Assembly: GCF_947495825.1 (NCBI RefSeq)
Contig: NZ_CANMAH010000013.1
Location: 23,940 to 87,939, forward strand
Origin: an uncultured Psychrobacter sp.
GTDB taxonomy: Bacteria > Pseudomonadota > Gammaproteobacteria > Pseudomonadales > Moraxellaceae
Direction: 5' to 3'
DNA: 64,000 nt
Part shown: positions 38,613-48,370 of the stretch, in pieces
How positions within the stretch are numbered: the first letter of the stretch is position 1
Layout: each line of letters opens with the position of its first letter
Position numbers and translations under genes: made by a program
The notes under the pieces: model-generated
What the model was told of the DNA's origin: nothing
What the model saw: only the letters and a program-made list of their open reading frames with translations
The model's database searches: none

Positions 38613-39458
38613 TTATTCGGGTAAGTTAAGCCAAAGGGGAGTAAGCGGTGAGACTGGTAACAGCTGTTGGTAACGCTCAGGATAGTAGGCATTGATAAAG
38701 TACAGTCCGTCACCGGAGGCAGTGGGCGGGGCAATGGTACGGTCTTTTTTTGCCAAAATAGTTAAAAAGTCTGAAGGTTGTAGCTCATGTCTTCCAACAG
38801 CATGTATTGTACCCATCAAGTTACGTACCATATGATGCAAAAAGCCGTCAGCCTGTATGTCAAAAACGATAAACGCGCCATGTGTAAAAAGCTTTGCGTG
38901 GCTGACAGTACGTATAGGCTGGTTAGATTGACAAGCTGCAGCACGGTAACTGCTAAAATCATGAGTACCAGCAATATCAGCTGCCACAAGTTGCATCGCG
39001 GCCACATCTAAAGGTTCATGAATATGAGTTACTTGACGATTGAGTATGGCAGGACGCGCAGCCTGATTGAGCGTAATGTAACGATAACGACGTGCTATAG
39101 CACCAAAACGAGCATGAAAATCTGCTGGCATAGGTTGCACCCAGCGTAGCGCAATATCATCAGGCAGTAGACTATTAATACCGCGTAACCAATTATGGGT
39201 TGGACGGTAAGCACAAGTGACAAAATGCGCAATCATGTTGCCGGCGTGGACTCCGGCATCAGTGCGACCTGCTGCGATTACCTCAACAGCTTCGTTAGCG
39301 ACAGTACTGATGGCTTTTTCTAATACTTCTTGTACTCCTATTACCTCTTTTTGACGTTGCCAGCCTCGATAATTGGTGCCCAAAAACTCGATAGCAATCG
39401 CCAAATTATAAGTAGGGGTGTCCTGTTTCTCAGCTTCCATTAATCTTTCAACTTCCAT
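38613..39458 (-). CDS. truA: tRNA pseudouridine(38-40) synthase
   Basis: 281 residues with the catalytic aspartate in GRTDAGVHA (near residue 66) and family phrases EFLGTNYRGWQRQ, YRPTHNWLRGINSLLP and FLHHMVRNLMGTI. It modifies the anticodon arm of many tRNAs. The start could instead be the ATG at 39440 (MEAEKQ), as the first codons are not conserved. Confidence 0.95.
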   Translation of the reverse strand: MEVERLMEAEKQDTPTYNLAIAIEFLGTNYRGWQRQKEVIGVQEVLEKAISTVANEAVEVIAAGRTDAGVHAGNMIAHFVTCAYRPTHNWLRGINSLLPDDIALRWVQPMPADFHARFGAIARRYRYITLNQAARPAILNRQVTHIHEPLDVAAMQLVAADIAGTHDFSSYRAAACQSNQPIRTVSHAKLFTHGAFIVFDIQADGFLHHMVRNLMGTIHAVGRHELQPSDFLTILAKKDRTIAPPTASGDGLYFINAYYPERYQQLLPVSPLTPLWLNLPE

Positions 39459-39509
39459 AATAGTCGTAGCGTTTAAAGTGAGCGCTTGTTTGTTGCTTGA
39501 TGCTCACAG

Positions 39510-40616
39510 TTAGCGATTTTTGTTCAAACCTGTACCTGTCTGGTTGACAGTATATGTCCAGCGTTGTCGTCTGCGCGCAGGTGTATCATAACGTAGCAAT
39601 AACCATAATAGCCGCGCGTAGATAGCAGGAATAGTTAAGCGTCCACCAGCGATAACATGATAATCATATTGCCAGCTACCAGCTGCATAACTGTCACTGA
39701 CTCCGCCAAATGGACATTGGCTAGCACATACCACCATATGACCATGTTCATATGCACGTTTTAATGCACTCGCTAAACTCTCAGAGTAGGGAACATTGCC
39801 AGCACCAAAACCTAATAAAATAATACCGCATGGCGGCTCAGTCAACAGTGCCTCTAGTTGACTGCCCAAGATGTCAGGCGCATTGGGTAGACAGTATAGC
39901 GCATGTATGCTTGCTCGGTTGGCACGCGCTTGGATGTCATCAGTAGCCGTCATTTGGTCATCAAGCCAATGCTGACGTCGCGTGTCTGGCAGCTGTTTTA
40001 CATAACTGTTGTTTGGGTAGCCAGCACGAATATGTCCAGTAAAAGCCATAAAGTCATGACTATGAATTTTTTGTACTGTTTGTGCAGGCCATGACTCGCC
40101 GCCAAAGCAAATTTTGACGCCAGACTCTCCAGCTGCTGCCAGACGTAGTGACTCACTAAGGTTGCTCCATGCATCGCTATTTACATCAACAGTGTAGGTT
40201 TGTAATACATCACTATCTAATAGTGGGCGCATACTACCCGTAATTGCCAAACATATATCACTACCTGCAAAAGCTTCTGCCAAAAATGCGCCAAGATAAC
40301 TCAAAGTATCTGTACCTGTAATGAGTATAAATTGACGACTTCCTTTCTCATAGCTATCTAGTATTAGCTTATAAAAGTGTACAAAATCGTTTGAAGTTAG
40401 CTGACTACTATCTTTAATTAGCGTGTTATCTAACCATGAAAGCTCTGGCAAATAGTTAGTTTGGCTATAATTGGTGAGTAGCGTTTGTAAGGCTGGCAAA
40501 AAGATATTGGCATCTAGCGGAGCTAATGGACGTCCATAACTACCAAAGGTACCACCAGCATAAATGAGCTGAATAGCGTTGGATGATCGATTTGTCGAGG
40601 TCGAAGGTAATGACAT
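39510..40616 (-). CDS. L-asparaginase family protein
   Basis: 368 residues of the type I/II asparaginase fold. The first catalytic threonine is in GGTFGS (near residue 18) and the second motif is TGTDTLSY (near 98-105), both intact. GFGAGNVPYS is the usual later loop. There is no signal peptide, so it should act in the cytoplasm, hydrolysing asparagine or a related amide. It lies between truA and the split fimV genes. A terminator precedes it, so it is not co-transcribed with fimV. Confidence 0.88.
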   Translation of the reverse strand: MSLPSTSTNRSSNAIQLIYAGGTFGSYGRPLAPLDANIFLPALQTLLTNYSQTNYLPELSWLDNTLIKDSSQLTSNDFVHFYKLILDSYEKGSRQFILITGTDTLSYLGAFLAEAFAGSDICLAITGSMRPLLDSDVLQTYTVDVNSDAWSNLSESLRLAAAGESGVKICFGGESWPAQTVQKIHSHDFMAFTGHIRAGYPNNSYVKQLPDTRRQHWLDDQMTATDDIQARANRASIHALYCLPNAPDILGSQLEALLTEPPCGIILLGFGAGNVPYSESLASALKRAYEHGHMVVCASQCPFGGVSDSYAAGSWQYDYHVIAGGRLTIPAIYARLLWLLLRYDTPARRRQRWTYTVNQTGTGLNKNR

Positions 40617-40685
40617 GAATTTACCATACTAGGAGTGAGTGAAAAGAATAAAATAGGGTTAATATAAATGATAAACCGCAAAATA

Positions 40686-40720
40686 GAAACAAGCATCCTA
40701 TTTTCATAAGATGCTTGTTG
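40686..40720 (-). terminator. Rho-independent terminator of the fimV pair
   Basis: CAAGCATC pairs with GATGCTTG around a loop of about 12 bases; on the minus strand it is followed by TTTCTATTTT. It lies just past the stop of the C-terminal FimV gene. Confidence 0.75.
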
Positions 40721-40766
40721 ATAAACTCTCTTTGTTCAAGACACTGTAGAGTACTGTATCCTTATA

Positions 40767-42467
40767 TCAAGCAGTACGTGCTAGCAACTCTCTTGCTTGA
40801 TTTTGTTGCTCGCTATTACCGTGAGTGACGACTTCATTGAGTAGGCGTTTGGCACTATCGTATTCACCCAGTTGCAAATACTGACCTGCTAAGTCTAATG
40901 TGACTTGATTGCTGTCCAAGGTCTGAACAAAATCGAAATCTGTTGCAAACTGTGCAGCAAAATCAGTATCGGAAGCGGCAAGTGCCGTATCGTTTTGAAT
41001 ATCTACAGTGTGGTCATCGGTGAAGTTGATATCATTTTCATTCTCTACTGGTGTATCAGCAGTAGGTAAAGTTGCAACTTCATCGAAATCAAATTCGTCA
41101 TCTATTGATAGAGTATGGTCAACATTCTCATCAGTACTGTCGTCAATCACTTCATGAGTCGCTGCTAGTTCTAGTTGTGTGTCCTCGTTTACAACTGGCT
41201 CATCGTCACTGCCTGTTGTCTCAAGTCCAGCAAAACTATCTACAGCATCGTTTCTTGATACTTGCTCATTCTCATTAAGGTTTTCTTGAATGTCTAATGA
41301 GTTTGTAACAAGTGGGCTGTCTTCAACTACCAAGCTATCTTCAACTACCAAGTCGTCTGTAACCGTCAAGCTGTCTTCATCTTCTAGTAGTAACCCAAAA
41401 TCATCGTTAGTAGTCTGAGTATTGTCTTCTTGATTAGTAGTGTCTGTCTCATTAGCGGTATCTGTCTCTTTAACTAAATCATCAAAGTCTAAAACAAATT
41501 CATCATCTGAGCTGATATCTTGTAACTGGCTGTCTTGCGCTTGAGCATCATCAAAGTTTAACTCTGATGAACGGCTATCATCTGTCATCAAGTCAAAATC
41601 AAGCATGAAGTCATCGTCAACGTTTGCGTTTTGACTTCTATCAGCGTCGTCTATAGTAACAGGCTGAGTACTTGTTTTTTCGTCGCTTGCCTCTTCGGTT
41701 ATATCAAAGGTACTAACATCATTGTCATCTACTGTAGTCTCATAGCTATTAGCGTTTAGATCGTTGGTTTCTACATTAGTACTTTCTAAATCAGCTAACG
41801 TAAGGTCAAAATTGTCATCAGAGCTATAATCAGTGTCAGAGACCTTTGGTTGCGAAGACAAAGCTTCACTAAATGCTTCGGTATTATCTAAACTGTCTTT
41901 ATTCGTATTTGACTCAACATCCATAACGGTCTGTGAGGTAGATAGGTCAAAATCGATACCTTCAAATGCAGCTTCATTATCAGACTCAGGCTTCACCGGT
42001 TGATTTTGCGTTTGTTCTTGGTCTAATAAAGCTTTGAGTTTGTCCGCATTGTCTATAGCGACTGCATCACCAGACAATTTAATCGCGTTATAAGTTTGAT
42101 TAAAGTCATCACGCTGATTGAGCGTAGCATGGATATTTAATAGCTTGAGTAATAACTCAGAATCTTGAGGTTTTTCAGTTAAACCTCGTTCAAGGGTTTC
42201 AATAGCCTTATCATAACGCTGCTGATCTATAAAACGTTGTGCAACAGTTAATGGATCAAACTTGGTCGCGTTTTGCTGAACAGGGGTTTGTTTTGAATCT
42301 ATAGATGCCGTCTTTGGCTTCGATGTCGATGCATGAGCATCTACATTTTTATTGGTTTTATCCAAGTGTTGTGTGGTCGGTTGTTTGGCCTTATTTTTGC
42401 GTAGCACAAGCACCGCTACTAATAAAATCACTACCAGACCTACAATGATATACAGCATATTATCCAT
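40767..42467 (-). CDS. FimV C-terminal half: membrane anchor, acidic region, TPR and FimV C-domain
   Basis: 566 residues. A single membrane helix is at residues 4-22, followed by a basic stop-transfer stretch (RKNKAKQ). A TPR pair is near 73-135 (VAQRFIDQQRYDKAIETLERGL), a very acidic Asp/Glu-rich region runs from about 140 to 510, and the end (DLAGQYLQLGEYDSAKRLLNEVV) is the FimV C-terminal domain. In Pseudomonas FimV this is the cytoplasmic half of one protein. Here it has its own ATG and strong ribosome site (TAGGAGT), 58 bases after the N-terminal gene. It probably acts with that gene's product at the cell pole in type IV pilus or twitching control. Confidence 0.85.
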   Translation of the reverse strand: MDNMLYIIVGLVVILLVAVLVLRKNKAKQPTTQHLDKTNKNVDAHASTSKPKTASIDSKQTPVQQNATKFDPLTVAQRFIDQQRYDKAIETLERGLTEKPQDSELLLKLLNIHATLNQRDDFNQTYNAIKLSGDAVAIDNADKLKALLDQEQTQNQPVKPESDNEAAFEGIDFDLSTSQTVMDVESNTNKDSLDNTEAFSEALSSQPKVSDTDYSSDDNFDLTLADLESTNVETNDLNANSYETTVDDNDVSTFDITEEASDEKTSTQPVTIDDADRSQNANVDDDFMLDFDLMTDDSRSSELNFDDAQAQDSQLQDISSDDEFVLDFDDLVKETDTANETDTTNQEDNTQTTNDDFGLLLEDEDSLTVTDDLVVEDSLVVEDSPLVTNSLDIQENLNENEQVSRNDAVDSFAGLETTGSDDEPVVNEDTQLELAATHEVIDDSTDENVDHTLSIDDEFDFDEVATLPTADTPVENENDINFTDDHTVDIQNDTALAASDTDFAAQFATDFDFVQTLDSNQVTLDLAGQYLQLGEYDSAKRLLNEVVTHGNSEQQNQARELLARTA

Positions 42468-42525
42468 AAATACTCCTAAGCCTACGAGCCTTGTTTACAG
42501 CATTTTATGCTGAGCAGACAGGCAA

Positions 42526-44403
42526 TTATTGATTGCGTAATTTTTTGAGACGAGCTTCAAGCTCAGCCAGTTTTTGGTTTTGTAGTTGTAGTTTTTTGGC
42601 ATAGCTACCAAGGGTACTGTTGGTCGCTGCTACCCGCTTAGCCTGCTCGGCGGTCCGTTGACGTGCCGATTTTAGTGTGGCTAGAATATCTGTGCTCAAA
42701 CCATTGCCAGTTGCTGCCGCAGCTTTGGTTTGAGTGCCATCAGCGCTACCATCGCGACCAGGCGCAACGACAGAAAAACGTGCTTTTGGCAGGGTTTTAG
42801 GAGCGACTTGTGAAGGCTTGCTTGAATGTTTAGATGTTGCTTTTGTTTTAGAAGATGTGTCTGTAGACGCTGTTAATTCTTTGTCACCAGTCGAGTCTGC
42901 AGCTGTCGTCTTTTTTCTCTCTACATTCTTTTTTCTCTCAATGTCCTTCTTTTTAGCCCGGCTGACTTGTATGTAATGTTGTCTTTGAGCTGCGATAGCG
43001 GTTTGTAGGCTTTGCTGTGAAGGCACAATGTCATAACTGGGTAAGCTCAGCTCAGCGTTGGCTTTTAGCAAGTCAGCATCCTTTGCAATAAAAGCATCAG
43101 GGTTTTGCGCCTTTATTTGTCTCATTACCGTTGATACATCAAGATTATTTTGCTGTGCAATCTGCTGAGAGATAATCCAAAGGTTGTCATTGCGTTGTAC
43201 GGTATAGCTTGTCATGGCTGTACTTTTACTGTCTGACATAGAGGCTGTGGCTGCCATATAAGTACCGGTGTTTGAAGAAGCGGTAGCAGAGGGCAGTGGT
43301 GCATTGGACGAAGTACGTTTCGCCTCGATATCTTTTGTAAAAAGGATAGGCGGATTTGCGCTATTCTTTAGATTTGTTTTTAGCTGTATTTGACGAGTCA
43401 CTTGAATATTTAAGATGTCAGCTTGTTTATTGATATTAGTAGCAGTTCCAACAGAGCCAACCGCAGTAACCTTTCCGGACATACTACTATCTGGTGCACT
43501 ATTTTTTTGCGTATTATCGTTAGCAGCCAAACTTGTATTAGAAGTAGCGGTATTTTCTAACTCTAAAGGACTTTTTGGATCACTGATATTTGTTGAGACT
43601 GCTTGTCTGGTCTGTTTGACGTGAGTATTATTCGCTGTTGGATTAATATTGCTTAAAGTACTGTCATCTAAATCGTTATTAGATAAACTTGCTGTTGTCA
43701 CTCTTGATGCGCTCGCAAGTGAAGCATTTGAAGTCTGAGATGCTATTAAAGGTGTGAGATCGGCTTGGCCTGTCACCGCTGGTGCATTGATATTAGCTGT
43801 TTGACGCAAAACAACTTTTGGCAATTTCTGCATTGATGCTGACGCTTGTGTGTTTGGTGCCATAAACAGTGGCGGCGGTGCACCGCGTCTCACTGTTAGA
43901 GGTTTAGCATGAGAGTCTGACACTACTGGTAAATTCGGTTTTGGCGCTTTTGATACGACTCGTTTGGACTGTTTAATTGGTACGTTATTATTACCAAGAG
44001 GCATCAGTAGAGTCTTAGGGATGACATTGCGTTGTCCACTATCATTTATTGCTAGTACGACATCTGCAAATGGCATTGATACAGGCTGTGATGTCTGAAT
44101 AAGTAATTGACCAGCGGTGGCAGAAGTCGGTATAAACTGCACAGACATGGATGCTGTAGGGGTCAGTCCCATTTGCTGATAGATCATAGGATTGGCAATA
44201 CTGGCTGCAAAATCTTTAGCATCAATGTCGGTGACCGTAATACTTGCAGTCAAAGGTTCATGCTGAGCTGAGGTAATGTTTGTTTTACCAATGGTGGCTG
44301 CTTGAGCAACAGGTAACCACACAATAGAGCTCACAGAACAAAGGAGTGCTACTGACACCGCGTGATGAATATTGTTCAATCGATGAGGTAAATGCCAAGA
44401 CAT
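42526..44403 (-). CDS. fimV: FimV N-terminal half: periplasmic FimV/LysM protein
   Basis: 625 residues. A long signal region ends near AQAATIGKTNI, followed by the FimV N-domain (about 35-140), a long low-complexity Ser/Thr/Asn region, a LysM domain (about 399-460, YTVQRNDNLWIISQQIA) and a C-terminal coiled coil (about 570-625). These are the periplasmic parts of FimV/HubP in their usual order, but the protein ends just before the membrane helix, which is supplied by the next gene. LysM would bind peptidoglycan at poles or septa. It is probably co-transcribed with the C-terminal half. Confidence 0.88.
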   Translation of the reverse strand: MSWHLPHRLNNIHHAVSVALLCSVSSIVWLPVAQAATIGKTNITSAQHEPLTASITVTDIDAKDFAASIANPMIYQQMGLTPTASMSVQFIPTSATAGQLLIQTSQPVSMPFADVVLAINDSGQRNVIPKTLLMPLGNNNVPIKQSKRVVSKAPKPNLPVVSDSHAKPLTVRRGAPPPLFMAPNTQASASMQKLPKVVLRQTANINAPAVTGQADLTPLIASQTSNASLASASRVTTASLSNNDLDDSTLSNINPTANNTHVKQTRQAVSTNISDPKSPLELENTATSNTSLAANDNTQKNSAPDSSMSGKVTAVGSVGTATNINKQADILNIQVTRQIQLKTNLKNSANPPILFTKDIEAKRTSSNAPLPSATASSNTGTYMAATASMSDSKSTAMTSYTVQRNDNLWIISQQIAQQNNLDVSTVMRQIKAQNPDAFIAKDADLLKANAELSLPSYDIVPSQQSLQTAIAAQRQHYIQVSRAKKKDIERKKNVERKKTTAADSTGDKELTASTDTSSKTKATSKHSSKPSQVAPKTLPKARFSVVAPGRDGSADGTQTKAAAATGNGLSTDILATLKSARQRTAEQAKRVAATNSTLGSYAKKLQLQNQKLAELEARLKKLRNQ

Positions 44404-44525
44404 GCGCAGCCCTTTTTATTATGACTTATTGATAAGTGACTTACGAAAATAGCCCAGTACAACAATATTTACAGTGAAGTATTGGACATTCGTATTGCGT
44501 CAATTAAATGATGCTCAAACTCTCG

Positions 44526-45731
44526 TTAACGTACTTTTCTATCTAATAACATCGCATCCCCATAACTAAAAAAGCGATATCGATGGCTAATTGCATGCTG
44601 ATAAGCTTGTTCAATAGCAGCTTTACCTGAAAATGCTGATACAAGCATTAACAAGGTAGATTTGGGTAGATGAAAATTGGTTAGTAGACGATCAATCACG
44701 CCAAATTTAAAGCCAGGATAAATAAATATATCCGTATCGCCTGACCATGCAGCAATAATTTGCCCATCGTTTGCCGTTTTTTGATAAGCCGTCTCAAGAA
44801 CACGTGCAACAGTCGTGCCAACAGCAATTACTTTTTTACCTTTTGCATGGGTTTGATTGATTAGGTCTGCGGTCGTTTGTGGTAAATGAGCATATTCACT
44901 ATGCATAGTATGATTGAGTAGGTTGTCTGTCTTAACGGGTGCAAAAGTACCTGCACCGACGTGTAAAGTGACAAACGCGGTATTAATCCCTTTGTTAGTC
45001 AAAGCTAAGAGAGTGGTTTCGTCGAAATGTAAGCTAGCTGTGGGCGCGGCAACGCTGGCCAGTTTGGCTGGATCATGAAATACCGTCTGATAGCGAGTAT
45101 TGTCAGTTGCATCAGCATGACGCTCAAAATAAGGAGGAATTGGCAGCTCACCATAGATTTCTAAATCAGGAAGAATAGGCGCATCAAACGCCAACACAAA
45201 TAAGTTGTCCTGACGACCGATCATCTCACAGCTCATATTGTCGTCAGCTAACCATAAGCGTTGTCCAATTTTTGGCGCTTTACTGGATTTTACATGACAC
45301 AGTGCGATATTTTGGCGTGTGGCTAATGATTCATTGTTGATATTTATATCTGTTAGTTCCGCGCCTTCTACCAGACGTTCGATCAATACTTCAACGCGCC
45401 CTCCAGTATCTTTTTTGCCAAACAGCCGCGCTTTCATTACTTTAGTATCGTTAAAGACGATAAGATCGCCCTCGTCAAGTAACGATGGTAATGCGGTAAA
45501 TAAATGGTCTTGAGGCGTTGCTTGTTCTGATTGATCTATAGCGGGTACATAAAGCAGCTTGGAATCTGAGCGCTTAGCTAACGGATAGCGAGCAATTAGC
45601 TCGTCTGGTAATTCATAATCGTAATCGGCTACGCTCAGATAAGTCAGTGAGCTATCATCGTGTTTAGTATCATTCATATCGGTATCGTTATCTACATTAG
45701 GAGTGGTGGTTTTGATGTTTAAGTTGGTCAT
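44526..45731 (-). CDS. queA: tRNA preQ1(34) S-adenosylmethionine ribosyltransferase-isomerase
   Basis: 401 residues with QueA phrases [65 protein letters not shown] and [19 protein letters not shown] (given as landmarks at about 40, 90, 215 and 345). It adds the epoxycyclopentane ring in queuosine synthesis. The first ~30 residues, rich in Asn, Asp and Thr, go beyond the family; an internal ATG (MNDTKHD) may be the real start. No tgt gene follows in the window. Confidence 0.95.
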   Translation of the reverse strand: MTNLNIKTTTPNVDNDTDMNDTKHDDSSLTYLSVADYDYELPDELIARYPLAKRSDSKLLYVPAIDQSEQATPQDHLFTALPSLLDEGDLIVFNDTKVMKARLFGKKDTGGRVEVLIERLVEGAELTDININNESLATRQNIALCHVKSSKAPKIGQRLWLADDNMSCEMIGRQDNLFVLAFDAPILPDLEIYGELPIPPYFERHADATDNTRYQTVFHDPAKLASVAAPTASLHFDETTLLALTNKGINTAFVTLHVGAGTFAPVKTDNLLNHTMHSEYAHLPQTTADLINQTHAKGKKVIAVGTTVARVLETAYQKTANDGQIIAAWSGDTDIFIYPGFKFGVIDRLLTNFHLPKSTLLMLVSAFSGKAAIEQAYQHAISHRYRFFSYGDAMLLDRKVR

Positions 45732-45835
45732 AATGAGTCATACAGGCAGGTAAAATTTTGGCATTAGTTTAGCAGAAACGGGATAATAGCGGAAAAAGTT
45801 CCAAATATAGTCGGATCAGTATAAAAAAGACACGA

Positions 45836-46921
45836 TTAATCGAATAAGGTAAGCTGCGGTAGGGGTCGTGTTGCAGAGGCTAGAGACGAGTAGGTGACGC
45901 CCACGAGCCTAATAGGTAGGACGCGAGGTATGTCTAAAAATAACTTATCTAGCCAATAATGCGCAGACTCTGCACTTACAAAAGCCGTAGATAGCGTATG
46001 TGAGCGCGTTATTTGTGTAAAATCAGCATATTTTATCTTGAGCGTAATTGTATAAGCGATAAGCTGCTTACTTTCCATTTGCCTAAACGCATCGGCATTT
46101 TGCTCATATATTTGTGAACGTAATAGGTCGTTGTCATTTAGGTTGTCTCTAAAAGTCGTTTCTGAGCCGACTGACTTATGATGACGCTCAGACTTTACCA
46201 GTCGCTCATCACGACCATGCGCAATATCATGATAAAACTGTCCACGTTTGCCAAATTCATTGATCAATCTAACTGCAGGTATTTGACGCAGCTCCGCACC
46301 GTTAGTCACTTCCATAGCATGCAAGCGTTTGGCTGTAGCCTTACCAATACCATGGAAGCGCTCTATAGGCAGGGTACTAATAAAGGCTGCTGCATCATCA
46401 GGAGTGATAATAGCGGTACCATTGGGTTTATTCATATCAGAGGCAATCTTTGCTAGCATTTTATTAAATGAAACACCTGCTGAAGCGGTTAGTCCTGTCT
46501 GCTCTAATATCTGTGCTCGTAACCAGTTAGCCATCAGTGTAGCTGAGCCTTTGTGCACTTGAAGTCCTGTAACGTCAAGATAAGCTTCGTCCAAAGATAG
46601 CGGCTCAACATGCGGCGTCAGACTATACATAATGGTACGAATTTGGCTGCTAATCGCTCTATAAACATCAAATCTTGGTCGTACAAATATCACATCTGGA
46701 CAACGCTTGCGAGCCTCGTAGCAAGACATTGCAGAGCGTACACCAAATCTACGTACTTCATAACTAGCAGCAGCGACCACGCCGCGACCGTTTGGATCTC
46801 CACCAACGACTAAAGGTTTACCACGATATTGAGGAAAATCTCGTTGTTCGACGCTGGCATAAAAAGCGTCCATATCGAGATGAATAATCTTACGGGAGGT
46901 AGGTGTGATAGAAGCTGTCAT
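45836..46921 (-). CDS. dinB: DNA polymerase IV
   Basis: 361 residues of the Y-family. The metal-binding motifs DMDAFYASVE (about 16-25) and SLDEAYLD (about 104-111) are intact, as are the helix-hairpin-helix (FHGIGKATAKRLHAM) and the little-finger region. The C-terminal TLFD could be a shortened clamp-binding peptide. It carries out translesion synthesis. No clear SOS box is seen upstream. Confidence 0.95.
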   Translation of the reverse strand: MTASITPTSRKIIHLDMDAFYASVEQRDFPQYRGKPLVVGGDPNGRGVVAAASYEVRRFGVRSAMSCYEARKRCPDVIFVRPRFDVYRAISSQIRTIMYSLTPHVEPLSLDEAYLDVTGLQVHKGSATLMANWLRAQILEQTGLTASAGVSFNKMLAKIASDMNKPNGTAIITPDDAAAFISTLPIERFHGIGKATAKRLHAMEVTNGAELRQIPAVRLINEFGKRGQFYHDIAHGRDERLVKSERHHKSVGSETTFRDNLNDNDLLRSQIYEQNADAFRQMESKQLIAYTITLKIKYADFTQITRSHTLSTAFVSAESAHYWLDKLFLDIPRVLPIRLVGVTYSSLASATRPLPQLTLFD

Positions 46922-47396
46922 AGATTCTATTTTACCTGAAATTGTAGGTTCTTTGAGTAATAGTTGTTGAACACAAAAGGTAATTAAAGTGGTTTGAAAT
47001 CGGATACGAACCAGTTGCCCTATGATAGCTTTAAAGTAGATTATCTAACATGGCAGGCTAATAAACGCGTTTTTGAATATATGACCATTCATTAGTCTTG
47101 ATGAAATTCATTTAACCATAAAAGCTGTATTTATTTGATTGATTTTACCACTTAAGTTTACATTCGTACCACTTATAACAATGAAAAAATAAGTAGTAGC
47201 CGTTAGTACTGTTGGTTTGCTAAGTTAAGTCAAGATTGTTCAGAGCCATATCTTTAAATAGACAATCTAAAACTATATTATTTAATTTTACTAAATAATG
47301 CAGATGGAATTTTAACAAATATAATGGGGTTGTCATTTAAAAAATGGTAACGCTATAAATACTCAATTATGTTTTTAATAATAAAAGGCGCAAATT
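46922..47396. other. Gene-free AT-rich region upstream of the 81-residue gene
   Basis: 475 bases with no supportable frame, RNA gene or terminator. The left part is the dinB promoter side. AT content rises towards the right. Confidence 0.5.
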
Positions 47397-47415
47397 TTAC
47401 ATTACTATAATGTAA
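47397..47415 (+). promoter_or_regulatory. Dyad overlapping a -10 box
   Basis: TTACATTA-CTA-TAATGTAA is a perfect 8-bp hyphenated inverted repeat, and a perfect TATAAT (47406-47411) lies inside it. It ends 46 bases before the ATG of the small gene. A repressor bound here would block that promoter. No good -35 is seen at 16-18 bases, which would suit activator-dependent or weak expression. Confidence 0.5.
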
Positions 47416-47461
47416 CAAATATTTTAAATTTTCAAAAAAACTAATGACTAAGGAGTTTACA

Positions 47462-47707
47462 ATGAATAATCAATTGAAAGGCAGTGACCTCACGCGAGCA
47501 ATGTTAAAAAACGGCGAACAAAATATATGGTGTGCGGTCGATGACGAGAGTGATGAGCGCGCTATTACAGACCATGAAAACAACGACTTTACTGCTCGTA
47601 TTGTATGCTTTGTAGATGGTAAATTTATCTGTACGAGCGGAGCACCATGGACATATGCTGTACCCATTAAGATAGTTGCAATCACGCAAGAAGATGCTGG
47701 GTTATAA
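47462..47707 (+). CDS. Unknown 81-residue protein
   Basis: Start at the ATG at 47462, 6 bases behind AGGAG; an upstream TTG/ATG-type start at 47444 would include the ribosome site. The protein is acidic in the middle (DDESDERAITDHENNDF) and has three cysteines (NIWCAVD, IVCFVD, FICTSG). It has no signal peptide or membrane helix. I do not recognise a family. The ribosome site and the dyad-promoter support a real gene. Flanks are AT-rich and gene-free. Confidence 0.7.
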   Translation: MNNQLKGSDLTRAMLKNGEQNIWCAVDDESDERAITDHENNDFTARIVCFVDGKFICTSGAPWTYAVPIKIVAITQEDAGL

Positions 47708-48117
47708 ATATCAGCTCTAATTGATATAAAAAAGGATAATTGAGATGATTATTAAAGGTATGAGTTGGTACTGATAAGGTTCATACTAGAAAAGAAACAG
47801 ACGTAAGAAAACTAATTAATAAAAAATAAAACTTGAAAATATATAATCTATATACAGTTGAGTAAGCTGTATCTTATAGGGAGTTTTAATACTCCAATTA
47901 CGTCACTAAATTATCCTTTAGCTTTTAGCTTTATCGAGCTAATCAACAGAGCTTTATCCCTATCTAAAAATATAGTCCTAATAGTTAACAATCATAGAAG
48001 TGGTATCTACAAAAAACTATCATTATATAAGATAACGCTAACTTTACTGCTTTTATAATGTTTTCAATCAAAGAATATAACGTTACTGCTATGTACCTGC
48101 TTTTAGCACTTAAGCAA

Positions 48118-48143
48118 TTGGTATAGTTAATCAACTATACCAA
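48118..48143. repeat. Perfect 11-bp inverted repeat
   Basis: TTGGTATAGTT-AATC-AACTATACCAA. The TATAGT core is the same hexamer that ends the MITE-like elements, and another copy lies at about 48168. It could be two joined repeat ends or a factor-independent stop site lacking a proper T-run. Confidence 0.5.
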
Positions 48144-48233
48144 AAATTCTTATACCCAATTTTCAATATATAGTCAATTGAGTTGATAATTAAAAGTACA
48201 TAATTCTCGAGCTTCTTGTCTCTAAAAACCTTA

Positions 48234-48370
48234 TATAGTCGATTCTCTCTGAAAATGGCATAGCGCTACTGGTATAAATTTTACTTGCGTGCTGTTACCA
48301 CAGAGGCTGTGCAAAATTCATCCCAGTAGCGCGCTTAAATTTATAACAATTTTATTTTGAACTGACTATA
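48234..48370. repeat. MITE-like inverted-repeat element, copy 2 (137 bp)
   Basis: Ends TATAGTCGATTC and GAACTGACTATA, inner arms TACTGGTATAAATTTT and AAAATTCATCCCAGTA, then a short GC-rich centre. The left 12 bases are identical to copy 1 at 1706-1717, and the inner arms nearly so. It has no coding capacity. Confidence 0.75.

Noticed and set aside
47858..48058. A 66-codon frame with a TTG start
   Set aside because: AT-rich chance frame without ribosome site; Leu/Ile/Ser/Asn-rich translation.
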